This document shows, in pieces, positions 1-8,459 of a DNA stretch of 45,375 bases (its first letter is position 1; the number at the start of each line of letters is the position of its first letter). Source of the stretch: Candidatus Edwardsiibacteriota bacterium (GTDB lineage: Bacteria; Edwardsbacteria; AC1; EtOH8); the NCBI GenBank assembly GCA_020053305.1, contig JAGVNJ010000069.1, forward strand, positions 1 to 45,375, read 5' to 3'. The translations under genes and the position numbers were made by a program. Below the pieces are notes generated by a model. That model had not been told where the DNA came from, searched no databases, and saw nothing but the letters and a program-made list of their open reading frames with translations.

Positions 1-178
1 CAGAAACGGCCCCATCATGTACGGAGTTATTTTAAGCATCCCAAAGCGTCCTATGCTGCATAACTCTTCACATATTTATTTGCCGGAGTAATAATAAGTA
101 TCAATCGTCTATTTGTTGAATATAATAAGGCAGTAAAAGTCATCATAGCGGTGTTTTATATAATTACAGGGTGGAAGT
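1..178. other. left-edge intergenic sequence, no gene assigned
   Basis: All three forward frames are open at the extreme left edge and close at different stops within the first 100 bases, so the tail of an upstream gene may be present but its frame cannot be decided from this window. The stretch is AT-rich after about position 60. A TATAAT hexamer sits at 121-126, but I see no acceptable -35 element at the right distance, so I do not call a promoter. Nothing else is recognisable before the hairpin repeat that starts near 179. Confidence 0.4.
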
Positions 179-231
179 TTTGTCGTTCCGTATTTGTTTT
201 GCTGGATTCCCGTCTGCACGGGAATGACAAA
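179..231. repeat. family A palindromic repeat (GGATTCCCG...CGGGAATGAC type), copy 1
   Basis: The core hairpin pairs ATTCCCGT (206-213) with ACGGGAAT (218-225) around a CTGC loop. An outer imperfect arm, TTTGTCGTTCC (179-189), pairs with GGAATGACAAA (221-231), giving alternative nested hairpins. Related copies occur near 19215, 25058, 27301, 27598 and 27637. No coding potential is evident. Similar palindromic intergenic elements are familiar in many bacterial genomes; whether this one is transcribed is unknown. Confidence 0.7.
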
Positions 232-272
232 GCCATGATATATGTGTCCATCCGTGCCCCATTAAAGCCTCG

Positions 273-300
273 GGCGGCAAATTGCCGCCTGTTTTTATTT
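273..300 (+). terminator. rho-independent terminator of the unit upstream of tilS
   Basis: GGCGGC (273-278) pairs with GCCGCC (284-289) across an AAATT loop, with a possible extension of the stem through the A/T bases. It is followed by a T-rich tract (TGTTTTTATTT, 290-300). It lies 50 bases before the tilS start, so it most likely ends transcription of the gene to the left. Confidence 0.7.
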
Positions 301-349
301 GTCGTTTATCCTTGCGGGGAAGGCCCTTATATGTTATCATTCATGGCAA

Positions 350-1744
350 ATGTCAAAGCATCAACCATTAAATAATATGCGGGAATTCATCGTTTCCCGC
401 CGGCTGATAAAGCCCAAGGACAAGGTGCTGGTGGCCCTCTCCGGCGGGCCGGATTCGGTCTTCTTGCTGTATGCCTTGCTGGCCCTGCGGGAAGAATTGA
501 AGATAAACATAATTGCCGGGCATTTAAACCATTGCCTTAGGGGTGAGGAGTCTGATAGGGACGAGGCATTCGCCAAGACCCTGGCCAAAAAAGAGGGGGT
601 CAAGCTCCTCTCCGCCCAACGCGATGTGGCCGGATACGCCAAGAGGCATAAGCTTTCCATCGAGACCGCGGCCCGGGAGTTGCGGCGTGACTTCCTGCAT
701 AAGATTGCCGATAAATACAACTGCCAAAAGATTGCCACCGGGCACAACCTCAACGATCAGGCCGAGACCGTCCTGATGCACATCATCCGGGGCTCGGGAC
801 TCACCGGACTTAAGGGGATCCCGGCTATCAACGAAAAAATAATCCGCCCCATGCTGGGTATCGGCCGGGAGGAGATATTGGAATACCTTCGGCTAAATAA
901 GATCGCCTGGCGGGAGGACAGCACCAATAAGAGCCCGGATCATACCCGCAACAGGATCCGCCTGACCCTGATCCCGCAGTTGAAAAAATACAACCCGCAG
1001 ATAGTCCAATCATTATCCCATCTGGCCGAGTCCGCCGGGTCCGATCTGGACCTGGTCGAGCAGCTGGCTGAACAAGCTTTCAAGCAGGCGGCCAAAATCC
1101 ATAAGGCCAAAATTAATATTGACTTATCATTATTTAATAGTTATAATAAAGGGTTACAAAGAAACGTTTTGAGGCTGGCAGTCCTACATCTTGCCCGGCA
1201 AGGGGTTGTCCCCGGCTTTGAGACTGTTGAAAATTGCATTCATCTGATGGCCGGCCGGGTGGGCAGCCGGTTGGAAGTATTGCCGGGGATCTGGTGCATC
1301 ACCGGATATAAAACCGCGGAGATCGTCATCCCTTCGACCAGCACTGTAGTTAAAAAGGACTCCGCCGTTAAAAAGTTGACGGTACCGGGAAAAACTATTT
1401 TCAACAGTCATCTGATCATCTCGAAAATCATTGGACCTCATATATTGGGAAAGGCCCTGATCCGAAGCGCCGATACCGTCTATTACGACTGGGACAGACT
1501 GAAAGAGATGGATATCACCGTGGGGAAACGCCGGCCGGGCGACGCCATGGTTCCCTTCGGGTCGTCGCACAAGAAGAAAACCAAAGAGATCTTCATAGAA
1601 GCCAAGGTGGCCCAAGCCAAGCGCGATCCCTGGCCGGTGATCAGGTGCGGGAACGAGATAATCTGGCTGGCCGGATTGAAACGCTCCAACCATGCGCCGG
1701 TAAACAAGGAAACCAAAAATATCTTGAAACTGGAATTTGTCTAA
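350..1744 (+). CDS. tilS: tRNA(Ile)-lysidine synthetase TilS
   Basis: TilS uses ATP and lysine to convert the wobble cytidine of the CAU-anticodon isoleucine tRNA to lysidine, so that it reads AUA and is charged with isoleucine. The PP-loop P-motif SGGPDS lies at residues 31-36, near the N-terminus as is usual. The RRPGD and KKTKEIF stretches near the C-terminus fit the TilS C-terminal domain. The 464-residue length matches the longer, Bacillus-type form. I chose ATG 350; an in-frame TTG lies upstream at 299, and ATG 377 is a possible shorter start. None has a convincing ribosome binding site. The stop overlaps the hpt start by one base (TAATG). The tilS-hpt-ftsH order is widely conserved in bacteria, which supports all three calls. 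Confidence 0.95.
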   Translation: MSKHQPLNNMREFIVSRRLIKPKDKVLVALSGGPDSVFLLYALLALREELKINIIAGHLNHCLRGEESDRDEAFAKTLAKKEGVKLLSAQRDVAGYAKRHKLSIETAARELRRDFLHKIADKYNCQKIATGHNLNDQAETVLMHIIRGSGLTGLKGIPAINEKIIRPMLGIGREEILEYLRLNKIAWREDSTNKSPDHTRNRIRLTLIPQLKKYNPQIVQSLSHLAESAGSDLDLVEQLAEQAFKQAAKIHKAKINIDLSLFNSYNKGLQRNVLRLAVLHLARQGVVPGFETVENCIHLMAGRVGSRLEVLPGIWCITGYKTAEIVIPSTSTVVKKDSAVKKLTVPGKTIFNSHLIISKIIGPHILGKALIRSADTVYYDWDRLKEMDITVGKRRPGDAMVPFGSSHKKKTKEIFIEAKVAQAKRDPWPVIRCGNEIIWLAGLKRSNHAPVNKETKNILKLEFV

Positions 1745-2277
1745 TGATCCTCAACGATGCAAAAAAAGTCCTTATCTCCCGGGAGCAGATCGAGCAGAGG
1801 ATCGCCGAGATGGGGCGGCAGATATCCGATGACTACCGCGGCAGAAATCCGGTGTTGGTGGGGGTGTTGCGGGGATCTTTCGTCTTTCTGGCCGACCTGA
1901 TAAGGGCCGTCAGCATCCCCCTGGAGGTGGATTTCATCTCGGTAGCCAGCTACGGCAGCCAGAAAAACTCCAGCGGGGTGGTGCGCCTGCTGCAGGACCT
2001 GAACACCAACATCAAGGGGCGCGATGTCATCCTGGTGGAGGATATCGTGGACACCGGGATCACCCTGTCCTACCTGATCGACAACCTGAAGACCAGGAAT
2101 CCCGCCAGCCTGGTGCTCTGCGCCTTGCTGGACAAGAAGGAGCGGCGCCAGAAGGAGCCGGGCATTTTAAAATACGTCGGGTTCACCATACCCGACAAGT
2201 TCGTCATCGGTTACGGCCTGGATCATGCTCAGCAATACCGTAACCTGCCATATGTAAGCTGGGTCGAGGAGGAATAG
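1744..2277 (+). CDS. hpt: hypoxanthine phosphoribosyltransferase
   Basis: This enzyme salvages hypoxanthine (and usually guanine) by transferring the phosphoribosyl group from PRPP to give IMP or GMP. The PRPP-binding signature VILVEDIVDTGIT lies at about residues 95-107, with the acidic pair followed by the DTG loop. The 177-residue length is standard for a type I phosphoribosyltransferase of this family. The start codon overlaps the tilS stop by one base, and ftsH begins immediately after the hpt stop, so translation is probably coupled across the three genes. Reading frames that begin further upstream (1645) run inside tilS and are not supported. Confidence 0.95.
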   Translation: MILNDAKKVLISREQIEQRIAEMGRQISDDYRGRNPVLVGVLRGSFVFLADLIRAVSIPLEVDFISVASYGSQKNSSGVVRLLQDLNTNIKGRDVILVEDIVDTGITLSYLIDNLKTRNPASLVLCALLDKKERRQKEPGILKYVGFTIPDKFVIGYGLDHAQQYRNLPYVSWVEEE

Positions 2278-4230
2278 ATGGCCAATCCCGTCAAACAAAA
2301 CAGAAACAAGCGGATGAACAAACTGCCGCCGGCCCCCCCCTGGAGGAGCGGCACCAGCACCCTGCTGTTCTGGGTGATAATATTCATGCTGGGGATCACC
2401 CTGTATCAGCTATTCTCCGGCGGCCGGGAGAAGCAGATGGATATCATCTATTCCCAGTTCCGCGAGGAGATCAACGCCGGGAACATAACCCAGGTCACCT
2501 TCTACGACCGGGAGGTCAAGGGCAAGTTCAAGACCCCCAAGGTCAAGGTGGAGAGGTCCATCCGCAGCGAATACCCCAAGTTCAAGACCTACCTGCCCAT
2601 CGAGGATCCCGGGCTGATCGCCGAACTGGAGAGCCGGGGAATCCAGATCAAGGCCGAGAGCACCGCTCCCAGCCCGATACTGTCATTTCTGATGAACTGG
2701 GGATTCCTGATCGTCATCGGAGTGCTGTGGTTTGTCTTCATGCGCCAGATGCAGGGCGGCCAGAAGGGTGTGTTCTCCTTCGGCAAGAGCAAGGCCAAAC
2801 TGCTTTCCGAGGACCGGATCAAGATAACCTTCAGCGATGTGGCCGGGGCCGACGAGGCCAAGGATGACCTGCAGGAGATAATCGGCTTCCTGAAGGAGCC
2901 CAAAAAATTCACCAGGCTGGGCGGCAAGATCCCCAAGGGGGCACTGCTGCTGGGACCTCCGGGGACCGGTAAGACCCTTTTGGCCAAGGCGGTGGCCGGC
3001 GAGGCCGGGGTGCCGTTCTTCTCCATCTCCGGCTCGGACTTCGTGGAGATGTTTGTGGGGGTGGGGGCGGCCCGGGTGCGGGACCTGTTCGAGCAGGGCA
3101 AGCGCAGCGCCCCCTGCATCATCTTCATCGACGAGATCGACGCGGTGGGCCGCCACCGGGGGGCCGGGATCGGGGGCGGTCATGACGAGCGGGAGCAGAC
3201 CCTGAACGCCCTGCTGGTGGAGATGGACGGCTTTGCCGGGAACGAGGGGGTGATCATCGTGGCCGCCACCAACCGGCCGGACGTTCTGGATCCCGCCTTG
3301 CTGCGGCCGGGGAGGTTCGACCGGGTGATAGTGGTGGACCGGCCGGACGTGATGGGCCGGGAGGGCATCCTAAAGGTCCATACCAAGAACAAGCCGCTGT
3401 CCGATGACGTCATCCTGAAAACTCTGGCCCGCAGCACCCCGGGCTTCTCCGGGGCCGATATAGCCAACATGGTCAACGAGGCCGCCCTGCTGGCCGCCCG
3501 CAAGAACCACGACAAGGTGTTCATGATCGATTTCGAGGAGGCCAAAGACAAGGTGCTGATGGGGGCCGAGCGCCGCAGCATGGTGATCTCCGAGGAGGAG
3601 AAGAAGATGACCTCCTATCACGAGGCCGGCCACACCCTGGTCAGCCGGCTGATACCCGGCACCGATCCCATCCACAAGGTCACCATCATCCCCCGGGGCC
3701 GGGCTCTGGGGGTAACGGTCTCCCTGCCGATAGATGAGAAGCACAACTATTCCCGCACCTGGTGCATCAACCAGATAACCACCATGCTGGGGGGGAGGGC
3801 GGCCGAACAGCTGGTGTTCGATGAGCTGTCCACCGGGTCGGGCAACGACCTGGAGAAGGCCACCAATCTGGCCCGCAAGATGGTCTGCGAGTGGGGCATG
3901 AGCGACAAACTGGGCCCCCTGACCTTCGGCAAGAAGGACGAGGAGGTCTTTCTGGGCCGGGACTACGGGCACATCAAGAATTATTCCGAGCAGACCGCGG
4001 AGCTGATAGACAGCGAGATCCGGTCGCTGGTGGAAGGGGCCAACAAGAAAGCCAAGCTCCTTTTAAAGGATAATGTTGAAAAACTCCACGCCCTGTCGCA
4101 GGCCCTGCTGGATCGGGAATGCTTAGACGGCGAGGAGGTGGAGATGATAATCAAGGGCGAGCAGCTGCCGCCCAAACTGGAAAAGAACGATGAAAAGAAA
4201 AATAATGACACCCCCAAAATCCCGGCCTAA
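2278..4230 (+). CDS. ftsH: ATP-dependent zinc metalloprotease FtsH
   Basis: FtsH is a membrane-anchored AAA+ protease that extracts and degrades misfolded membrane proteins and selected cytosolic regulators. Two membrane segments are visible, at about residues 27-46 and 134-154, flanking the periplasmic domain. The Walker A motif GPPGTGKT is at 226-233, Walker B (IIFIDEID) near 281-288, and the second region of homology with arginine fingers near 329-349. The zinc-binding HEAGH is at 448-452. The 650-residue length is normal. The gene starts directly after the hpt stop, and folE begins within its last codons. No key residue is missing. Confidence 0.97.
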   Translation: MANPVKQNRNKRMNKLPPAPPWRSGTSTLLFWVIIFMLGITLYQLFSGGREKQMDIIYSQFREEINAGNITQVTFYDREVKGKFKTPKVKVERSIRSEYPKFKTYLPIEDPGLIAELESRGIQIKAESTAPSPILSFLMNWGFLIVIGVLWFVFMRQMQGGQKGVFSFGKSKAKLLSEDRIKITFSDVAGADEAKDDLQEIIGFLKEPKKFTRLGGKIPKGALLLGPPGTGKTLLAKAVAGEAGVPFFSISGSDFVEMFVGVGAARVRDLFEQGKRSAPCIIFIDEIDAVGRHRGAGIGGGHDEREQTLNALLVEMDGFAGNEGVIIVAATNRPDVLDPALLRPGRFDRVIVVDRPDVMGREGILKVHTKNKPLSDDVILKTLARSTPGFSGADIANMVNEAALLAARKNHDKVFMIDFEEAKDKVLMGAERRSMVISEEEKKMTSYHEAGHTLVSRLIPGTDPIHKVTIIPRGRALGVTVSLPIDEKHNYSRTWCINQITTMLGGRAAEQLVFDELSTGSGNDLEKATNLARKMVCEWGMSDKLGPLTFGKKDEEVFLGRDYGHIKNYSEQTAELIDSEIRSLVEGANKKAKLLLKDNVEKLHALSQALLDRECLDGEEVEMIIKGEQLPPKLEKNDEKKNNDTPKIPA

Positions 4231-4804
4231 AGCGTCAGCCGGCATCGACATTGCGGGCATAGAGAAAGCCGTCCGCCAACTGCTGCTGGCCGTCGGCGAG
4301 GATCCAAAGCGCGAGGGGCTGAAAGAGACCCCCTGCCGGGTGGCCCGGATGTACCAGGAGATACTGTCCGGCATGGCCGACGACCCCATCGAACAGCTGA
4401 AGATCTACACTGCCAAGAATGAGGATGAGATGATCCTGGTCAAGGACATCACCTTTCATTCGCTGTGCGAGCATCACCTGCTGCCGTTCTTCGGCCGGGT
4501 GCACATCGCCTACATTCCCCGCCACAACAAGATCACCGGTTTCTCCAGCTTAGTGAAAGTGGTGGAGGCCATGGCCAAAAGATTGCAGCTGCAGGAGCGG
4601 CTGGCCGCCGACATCGCCGACCTGCTGATGGCCAAGCTGAAACCGCTGGGGGTGCTGGTGGTGGTGGAGGCCGAGCATCTGTGCCTGACCATGCGGGGGG
4701 TCAAGAAGCCGGGCTCGTCGGTCGTTACCTCGGCCATTCGGGGGGGGATGAAGCGGGAGTCCACCCGGCTGGAGGCGCTGTCGCTGATCAAGGGGCGGAC
4801 CTAA
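4190..4804 (+). CDS. folE: GTP cyclohydrolase I (type IA)
   Basis: FolE converts GTP to 7,8-dihydroneopterin triphosphate, the first step of tetrahydrofolate (or biopterin) synthesis. The zinc-site region CEHHLLPF is at residues 93-100 (Cys93, His96), and the second zinc cysteine is in EHLCLTMRG (Cys165). The QLQERLA helix is also typical. It has 204 residues, in the usual range. The ATG at 4190 overlaps ftsH by 41 bases; an in-frame ATG at 4205 would shorten the overlap to 26 and give a start closer to the conserved region. folP, another folate gene, lies two genes downstream, separated by the exported propeller gene at 4891. Confidence 0.95.
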   Translation: MKRKIMTPPKSRPKASAGIDIAGIEKAVRQLLLAVGEDPKREGLKETPCRVARMYQEILSGMADDPIEQLKIYTAKNEDEMILVKDITFHSLCEHHLLPFFGRVHIAYIPRHNKITGFSSLVKVVEAMAKRLQLQERLAADIADLLMAKLKPLGVLVVVEAEHLCLTMRGVKKPGSSVVTSAIRGGMKRESTRLEALSLIKGRT

Positions 4805-4890
4805 CTTTTAATTAGCCACATAAAGCTTGCCAGGAGTCGTGTCGAAGGGGCACAGAATTCACAAAAGTAAAAAACAAAAAGGAGCCACTC

Positions 4891-6345
4891 ATGTCCAGAA
4901 AAATGTTTACCACCCTGATGACAGCGATTGTGTGCTGCCTGGCGGCGGCAAATGCCATGGCCCAGCCAAAATTTGCCGAATTTCCCATCGCCGTGGGAAG
5001 AGACAGTACCTTTAGTATGGGAGCGGTTTATGGCAATACAACAGGCCTGGTAGCCATATTGGGCGATACTCTTAGTCAATACAATGTTACTGCCCAGTTG
5101 GTTTATCCGCCGGATAGTTTAATTGGGAACCGAATCTCGGTGGGCAGAGCCGGTGTTTTTCCCGGAGGAGGAGTAGTAGTTGTATTTGATGGAACCAACT
5201 ATCTTCTGGCTTGGAAAGAAAATACCGGCGATATAAACGGACAATTCATCAATGAAACAGGTAATTTGGTGGGGTCTTATTTTACAATTGCTACAAATAC
5301 ATCAACTGAGGGACCTTGGTCCGGTGGTATGGCTTTTAACGATACTACTTACTTCGGGGTGTTTGTTAAGGCTGACTCCCATCTCTACGGACAGCGAATA
5401 AGCAAAAGTGGGATTTTGCTCGGCGGCCAAGTGCAAATCAGCAATAATCATGCGCGGGATGTTTCCCTCGCTTACGATGGCACCAATTATCTGGTTGCTT
5501 GGGTTGAAGTGATTCCCGATACGGACAAAGATATCTACGGCCAATTTGTAAGTAAAACTGGTTCCCTGGTGGGCGGTAATTTTTTGATCGATGGCGGGCC
5601 AAATTACAGCGACAATCCGACATCCCTGGCCTGCGATGGCACAAGGTACTTGCTTGTCTACCATGAACAGCCCGATAGCAACACCAACTGGACTATAACG
5701 GGGCGTTTCATCACCACTTCGGGAGCAATAGAAGAATCGCTGGTCATCTGTGATTCCACAAAGGCTCCCTTTTTCCCCAGTGTTGCTTTCGATGGTGATC
5801 ACTACCTGACCACCTGGACGCAATCTATCGATATATCTCTCATGGGACAGTTCTGGACCCCGGCGGGTATTCCTGCAGACGTGCCGTTTACAATTTTCAA
5901 TTCAGTGTCAGGCAAGCTGCCTGTTGGCGGATGTGGGTTCGGAGGCGGTTGGTTTTTAGTTGTCGGTTCCCGGTTGGATTTTGCTTTTACAGATGGCGAT
6001 GTTTACGGGGCCTTTATCCCCAAATACACCGGGGTGGCTGGCAACCCGGTTGACCCGGTTAATGTTCCCAGTTTCAAATTAGGGCAGAATGCGCCCAACC
6101 CGTTTAAACAATCAACGATGATCAATTACCAATTGACAAAACCCGGCTTGGTAAATTTAACGGTCTACAACACCGCGGGGCAGTTGGTGAAAACGCTGGT
6201 CAATGACTACCGCCAGCCCGGCAGCTATAACGTTAATTGGAACTGCACAGGAAACGATAGCCGTAAAGTGGCCAATGGGGTATATATGGTAAGAATGGAG
6301 TCTGAAGGCAAAGCAGTGACTAATAAGATGGTGGTAGTGAGGTAA
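4891..6345 (+). CDS. secreted seven-repeat beta-propeller-like protein with T9SS type A sorting domain
   Basis: The function is unknown. A signal peptide occupies about residues 1-24, ending at AMA before QPKFAEF. About seven imperfect repeats of 40-55 residues follow; the clearest cores read FDGTNYLLAWKE and YDGTNYLVAWVE, and each later has a D-x-x-GQF-like strand and a LVG segment. This suggests a seven-bladed beta-propeller. The last 85 or so residues form a FlgD-like/Por secretion domain (NAPNPF, VYNTAGQLVKTL, GVYMVRM, final KMVVVR), so the protein is probably secreted by the T9SS and anchored to or released from the surface. A strong Shine-Dalgarno AAAAAGGAG (4876-4884) sits six bases before ATG 4891. 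Base composition is AT-richer than folE and folP (25 of 60 G+C in 5281-5340). It splits what would otherwise be adjacent folate genes. Confidence 0.85.
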   Translation: MSRKMFTTLMTAIVCCLAAANAMAQPKFAEFPIAVGRDSTFSMGAVYGNTTGLVAILGDTLSQYNVTAQLVYPPDSLIGNRISVGRAGVFPGGGVVVVFDGTNYLLAWKENTGDINGQFINETGNLVGSYFTIATNTSTEGPWSGGMAFNDTTYFGVFVKADSHLYGQRISKSGILLGGQVQISNNHARDVSLAYDGTNYLVAWVEVIPDTDKDIYGQFVSKTGSLVGGNFLIDGGPNYSDNPTSLACDGTRYLLVYHEQPDSNTNWTITGRFITTSGAIEESLVICDSTKAPFFPSVAFDGDHYLTTWTQSIDISLMGQFWTPAGIPADVPFTIFNSVSGKLPVGGCGFGGGWFLVVGSRLDFAFTDGDVYGAFIPKYTGVAGNPVDPVNVPSFKLGQNAPNPFKQSTMINYQLTKPGLVNLTVYNTAGQLVKTLVNDYRQPGSYNVNWNCTGNDSRKVANGVYMVRMESEGKAVTNKMVVVR

Positions 6346-6392
6346 CCTCTCCCTTTATCCCTCCCCTCGAGGGGAGGGAAGGGTGGGGTTGT
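6346..6392. repeat. family B palindromic repeat, copy 1 (directly after a stop codon)
   Basis: Positions 6359-6378 form a perfect 20-base palindrome centred on CTCGAG, flanked by CCTCTCC on the left and GGGTGGGG on the right. The element begins at the base following the TAA of the secreted propeller gene and ends just before the folP start. It may act as an mRNA 3'-end hairpin or attenuator. The T-run expected of a classical terminator is absent. Confidence 0.75.
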
Positions 6393-6395
6393 ACT

Positions 6396-7232
6396 ATGAT
6401 CTGGCAGTGCGGAAAATATAAACTTGATGTAAGTCACAAGCCCCTGGTGATGGGCATCCTGAACGTCACCCCGGATTCCTTTTCCGACGGCGGCAGGTTC
6501 AATACGGCCGACAAGGCCCTGGCCCGGGCCATGGGAATGGCGGAGCAGGGCGCCGACATCATCGACATCGGGGGCGAGTCCACCCGGCCCGGGGCGGCCA
6601 AGGTCACGGCTCAGGAGGAGATCGAACGGGTGGTGCCGGTTATAGAAGCCCTGGTAAAAAGAACCAATATTCCGATCTCGATAGACACCTATAAATCGCC
6701 GGTGGCCCAAAAGGCGTTAGACGTAGGGGCTTCAATAGTCAATGATATTTCCGGCCTGCGTTTCGATCCACAGATGGCAGGCGTTACGGCAAAATACAAG
6801 GCCGGCCTGGTGCTGATGCACATCAAAGGCACGCCGGAGAACATGCAGCAGGACCCGCAATATGACGATCTGCTGGACGAGATAAGATCATATCTAAAGG
6901 GTTCGATTCAGATCGCCCTGGATGCCGGGGTGGAGGGATCGGCCATCGCCGTAGACCCGGGCATCGGCTTCGGGAAGACAGTGGAGCACAACCTGAGCCT
7001 GATAAAGAACCTGGCCTATTTCAAGGATCTGGGATGTCCCATGGTCATCGGCGCTTCGCGGAAATCGTTCATCGGAAAATTGAACAACGATATTCCGGCA
7101 AGTGAACGCCTGCCGGGCAGCCTGGCGGCGGCCATTTTGGCGGTGCAGAACGGAGCCAAAATCATCCGTTGCCACGATGTGGCCGAGACTAAGCAAGCGT
7201 TACGGGTGGCGCAAGCCCTAACCACCCCTTAA
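6396..7232 (+). CDS. folP: dihydropteroate synthase
   Basis: FolP condenses p-aminobenzoate with dihydropterin pyrophosphate to make 7,8-dihydropteroate; it is the sulfonamide target. Signature elements are present in order: NVTPDSFSDGG (23-33), DIGGESTRPGA, a SIDTYK strand, VNDISG, the GIGFGKT phosphate loop, GASRKSFIG and the C-terminal R-x-H-D (RCHDVAE). The 278 residues are normal length. The last four codons and stop (LTTP-stop) coincide with the left part of a family B repeat, so the extreme C-terminus looks repeat-derived. ATG 6396 starts four bases after another repeat copy and has no clear Shine-Dalgarno sequence. Confidence 0.95.
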   Translation: MIWQCGKYKLDVSHKPLVMGILNVTPDSFSDGGRFNTADKALARAMGMAEQGADIIDIGGESTRPGAAKVTAQEEIERVVPVIEALVKRTNIPISIDTYKSPVAQKALDVGASIVNDISGLRFDPQMAGVTAKYKAGLVLMHIKGTPENMQQDPQYDDLLDEIRSYLKGSIQIALDAGVEGSAIAVDPGIGFGKTVEHNLSLIKNLAYFKDLGCPMVIGASRKSFIGKLNNDIPASERLPGSLAAAILAVQNGAKIIRCHDVAETKQALRVAQALTTP

Positions 7233-7260
7233 TCTTCTCCTTGATCAGAGGGGACGAGGG
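7219..7260. repeat. family B palindromic repeat, degenerate copy 2 (overlaps folP 3' end)
   Basis: The order of elements (ACCACCCCTTAA, CTTCTCC, TTGATC, AGAGGGGA, CGAGGG) follows copies near 12031 and 27447 and the reverse complement of copy 1, but pairing is imperfect. It supplies the last folP codons and stop. It probably represents a decayed insertion of the same element family. Confidence 0.45.
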
Positions 7261-7294
7261 CGGTCCACTGTTTGAATACATATTCAGAGATCTT

Positions 7295-7600
7295 GTGAAA
7301 AATATCTGCATAATAATATCGCTGGTTTTATTGATCCATTGCATGCCGGTGTATGGCCTTGAAAATAGAAACGATCACAACACCAGCATCTCTAATACAA
7401 TCGCAACTAATAAAACTGACACCGTAGAAAACACTGTTTCAGCAGAAGATAGTCTGAAAACCCGGCAAACCAATCTCGTGAAGCAAGAACTTCGCAAGGA
7501 AAAGAGGAAGGCTTTGATTGGGCTGGCGGTAATCGGCACTGTGTTTTTGTTTTGGGGTGTAGTGTATTTAATTTTTTCACCTGCGAGTGGTTTGAATTGA
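7295..7600 (+). CDS. small exported or membrane protein of unknown function
   Basis: I do not recognise the family. From GTG 7295 the product is 101 residues, beginning with a typical signal-peptide-like stretch (KNICIIISLVLLIHC, then MPVYG). A polar, Asn/Thr-rich segment follows, then a basic helix (LRKEKRKA) and a C-terminal hydrophobic segment (LIGLAVIGTVFLFWGVVYLIF) that is probably a membrane anchor. A TTG at 7241 would add 18 residues from repeat-like sequence and is less likely. The gene is AT-richer than folP and cdaA on either side and lies 16 bases before the cdaA start. In many bacteria cdaA is followed by a CdaR regulator; this protein does not resemble CdaR. Confidence 0.55.
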   Translation: MKNICIIISLVLLIHCMPVYGLENRNDHNTSISNTIATNKTDTVENTVSAEDSLKTRQTNLVKQELRKEKRKALIGLAVIGTVFLFWGVVYLIFSPASGLN

Positions 7601-7616
7601 ATTGAATTTAATTAAT

Positions 7617-8459
7617 ATGGATAAACTCTTTCCCACATTCCATCTTCCCGGCGTGCTGTCGTTCCTGACGGTGCGGCCGCTGGACATCCTGGATATAATC
7701 CTGGTGGCCTATATCATCTACCGGATCTTCCATCTGATGAAGGGCACCCGGGCGGTCCAGATCATGTTCGGCCTGCTGGTGCTGATTGCCATCGCCATAG
7801 TGGCCCAGCTGTACCAGCTGCCCGGCACCAGCTGGGTGATATCCAGCCTGAAGACGGTGTGGGTGGTGGCCTTCGTGATACTGTTCCAGCCCGAGATCCG
7901 CAACGCCATGACCCAGCTGGGGCGCAACCGCTTTCTGGGGGTATTCCTGAAGGGCGAGGTGCGGGCCATCGAGGAAGTGATCAAGGTCTGCCAGGCCCTG
8001 CTGGTCAGGGGCTATGGGGCCATCATCGTGCTGGAGAAGAACGACGGACTGAAGAACTATACCGCCACCGGGGTGGAGCTTAACGCCCACCTGACCGAAC
8101 AGCTGCTGGTCTCACTGTTCGTGCCCGACGGGCCGCTGCACGACGGGGCGGTGATCATCCGGGGGGAGACGGTGGTGGCCGCCGGATGCACCCTGCCCAT
8201 CACCAAGGATCCCAATATTTCCGGGGAACACGGGATGCGGCACCGGGCGGCGGTGGGCCTTTCCGAGGAGACCGACGCCGTAGCGGTGGTGGTCTCGGAG
8301 GAGAAACAGACCATCTCCATCGCCCGCTACGGAAAGCTGATCGAACTGGAAAATATCCAGGAGCTGAGGGAAAAGCTCAACCGGGCATTGCACACCAAGT
8401 CCGGCCCGGCGGAGATGAAAGAAAATAAACCGGCTGACATAAATATCAAGGAGAATTAG
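7617..8459 (+). CDS. cdaA: diadenylate cyclase (c-di-AMP synthase), CdaA type
   Basis: CdaA condenses two ATP molecules to cyclic di-AMP, a messenger controlling potassium/osmolyte balance and cell-wall homeostasis. Three hydrophobic helices fill roughly the first 90 residues, and the cytosolic DAC domain follows. The catalytic DGA motif is at 176-178 and the RHR motif at 208-210, both intact. The length of 280 residues matches CdaA rather than DisA or CdaS. ATG 7617 is preferred over a TTG at 7602. The next gene starts directly after the stop. No cdaR or glmM is in the window, so the classical cdaA-cdaR-glmM arrangement is not followed here. Confidence 0.93.
   Translation: MDKLFPTFHLPGVLSFLTVRPLDILDIILVAYIIYRIFHLMKGTRAVQIMFGLLVLIAIAIVAQLYQLPGTSWVISSLKTVWVVAFVILFQPEIRNAMTQLGRNRFLGVFLKGEVRAIEEVIKVCQALLVRGYGAIIVLEKNDGLKNYTATGVELNAHLTEQLLVSLFVPDGPLHDGAVIIRGETVVAAGCTLPITKDPNISGEHGMRHRAAVGLSEETDAVAVVVSEEKQTISIARYGKLIELENIQELREKLNRALHTKSGPAEMKENKPADINIKEN

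Noticed and set aside
1-97. C-terminal tail of an upstream gene
   Set aside because: All three forward frames are open at the edge and close at different stops, so none can be preferred.
151-375. Open frame of 74 codons on the + strand before tilS
   Set aside because: It runs through a hairpin repeat and a terminator, has no recognisable protein features, and overlaps the tilS start.
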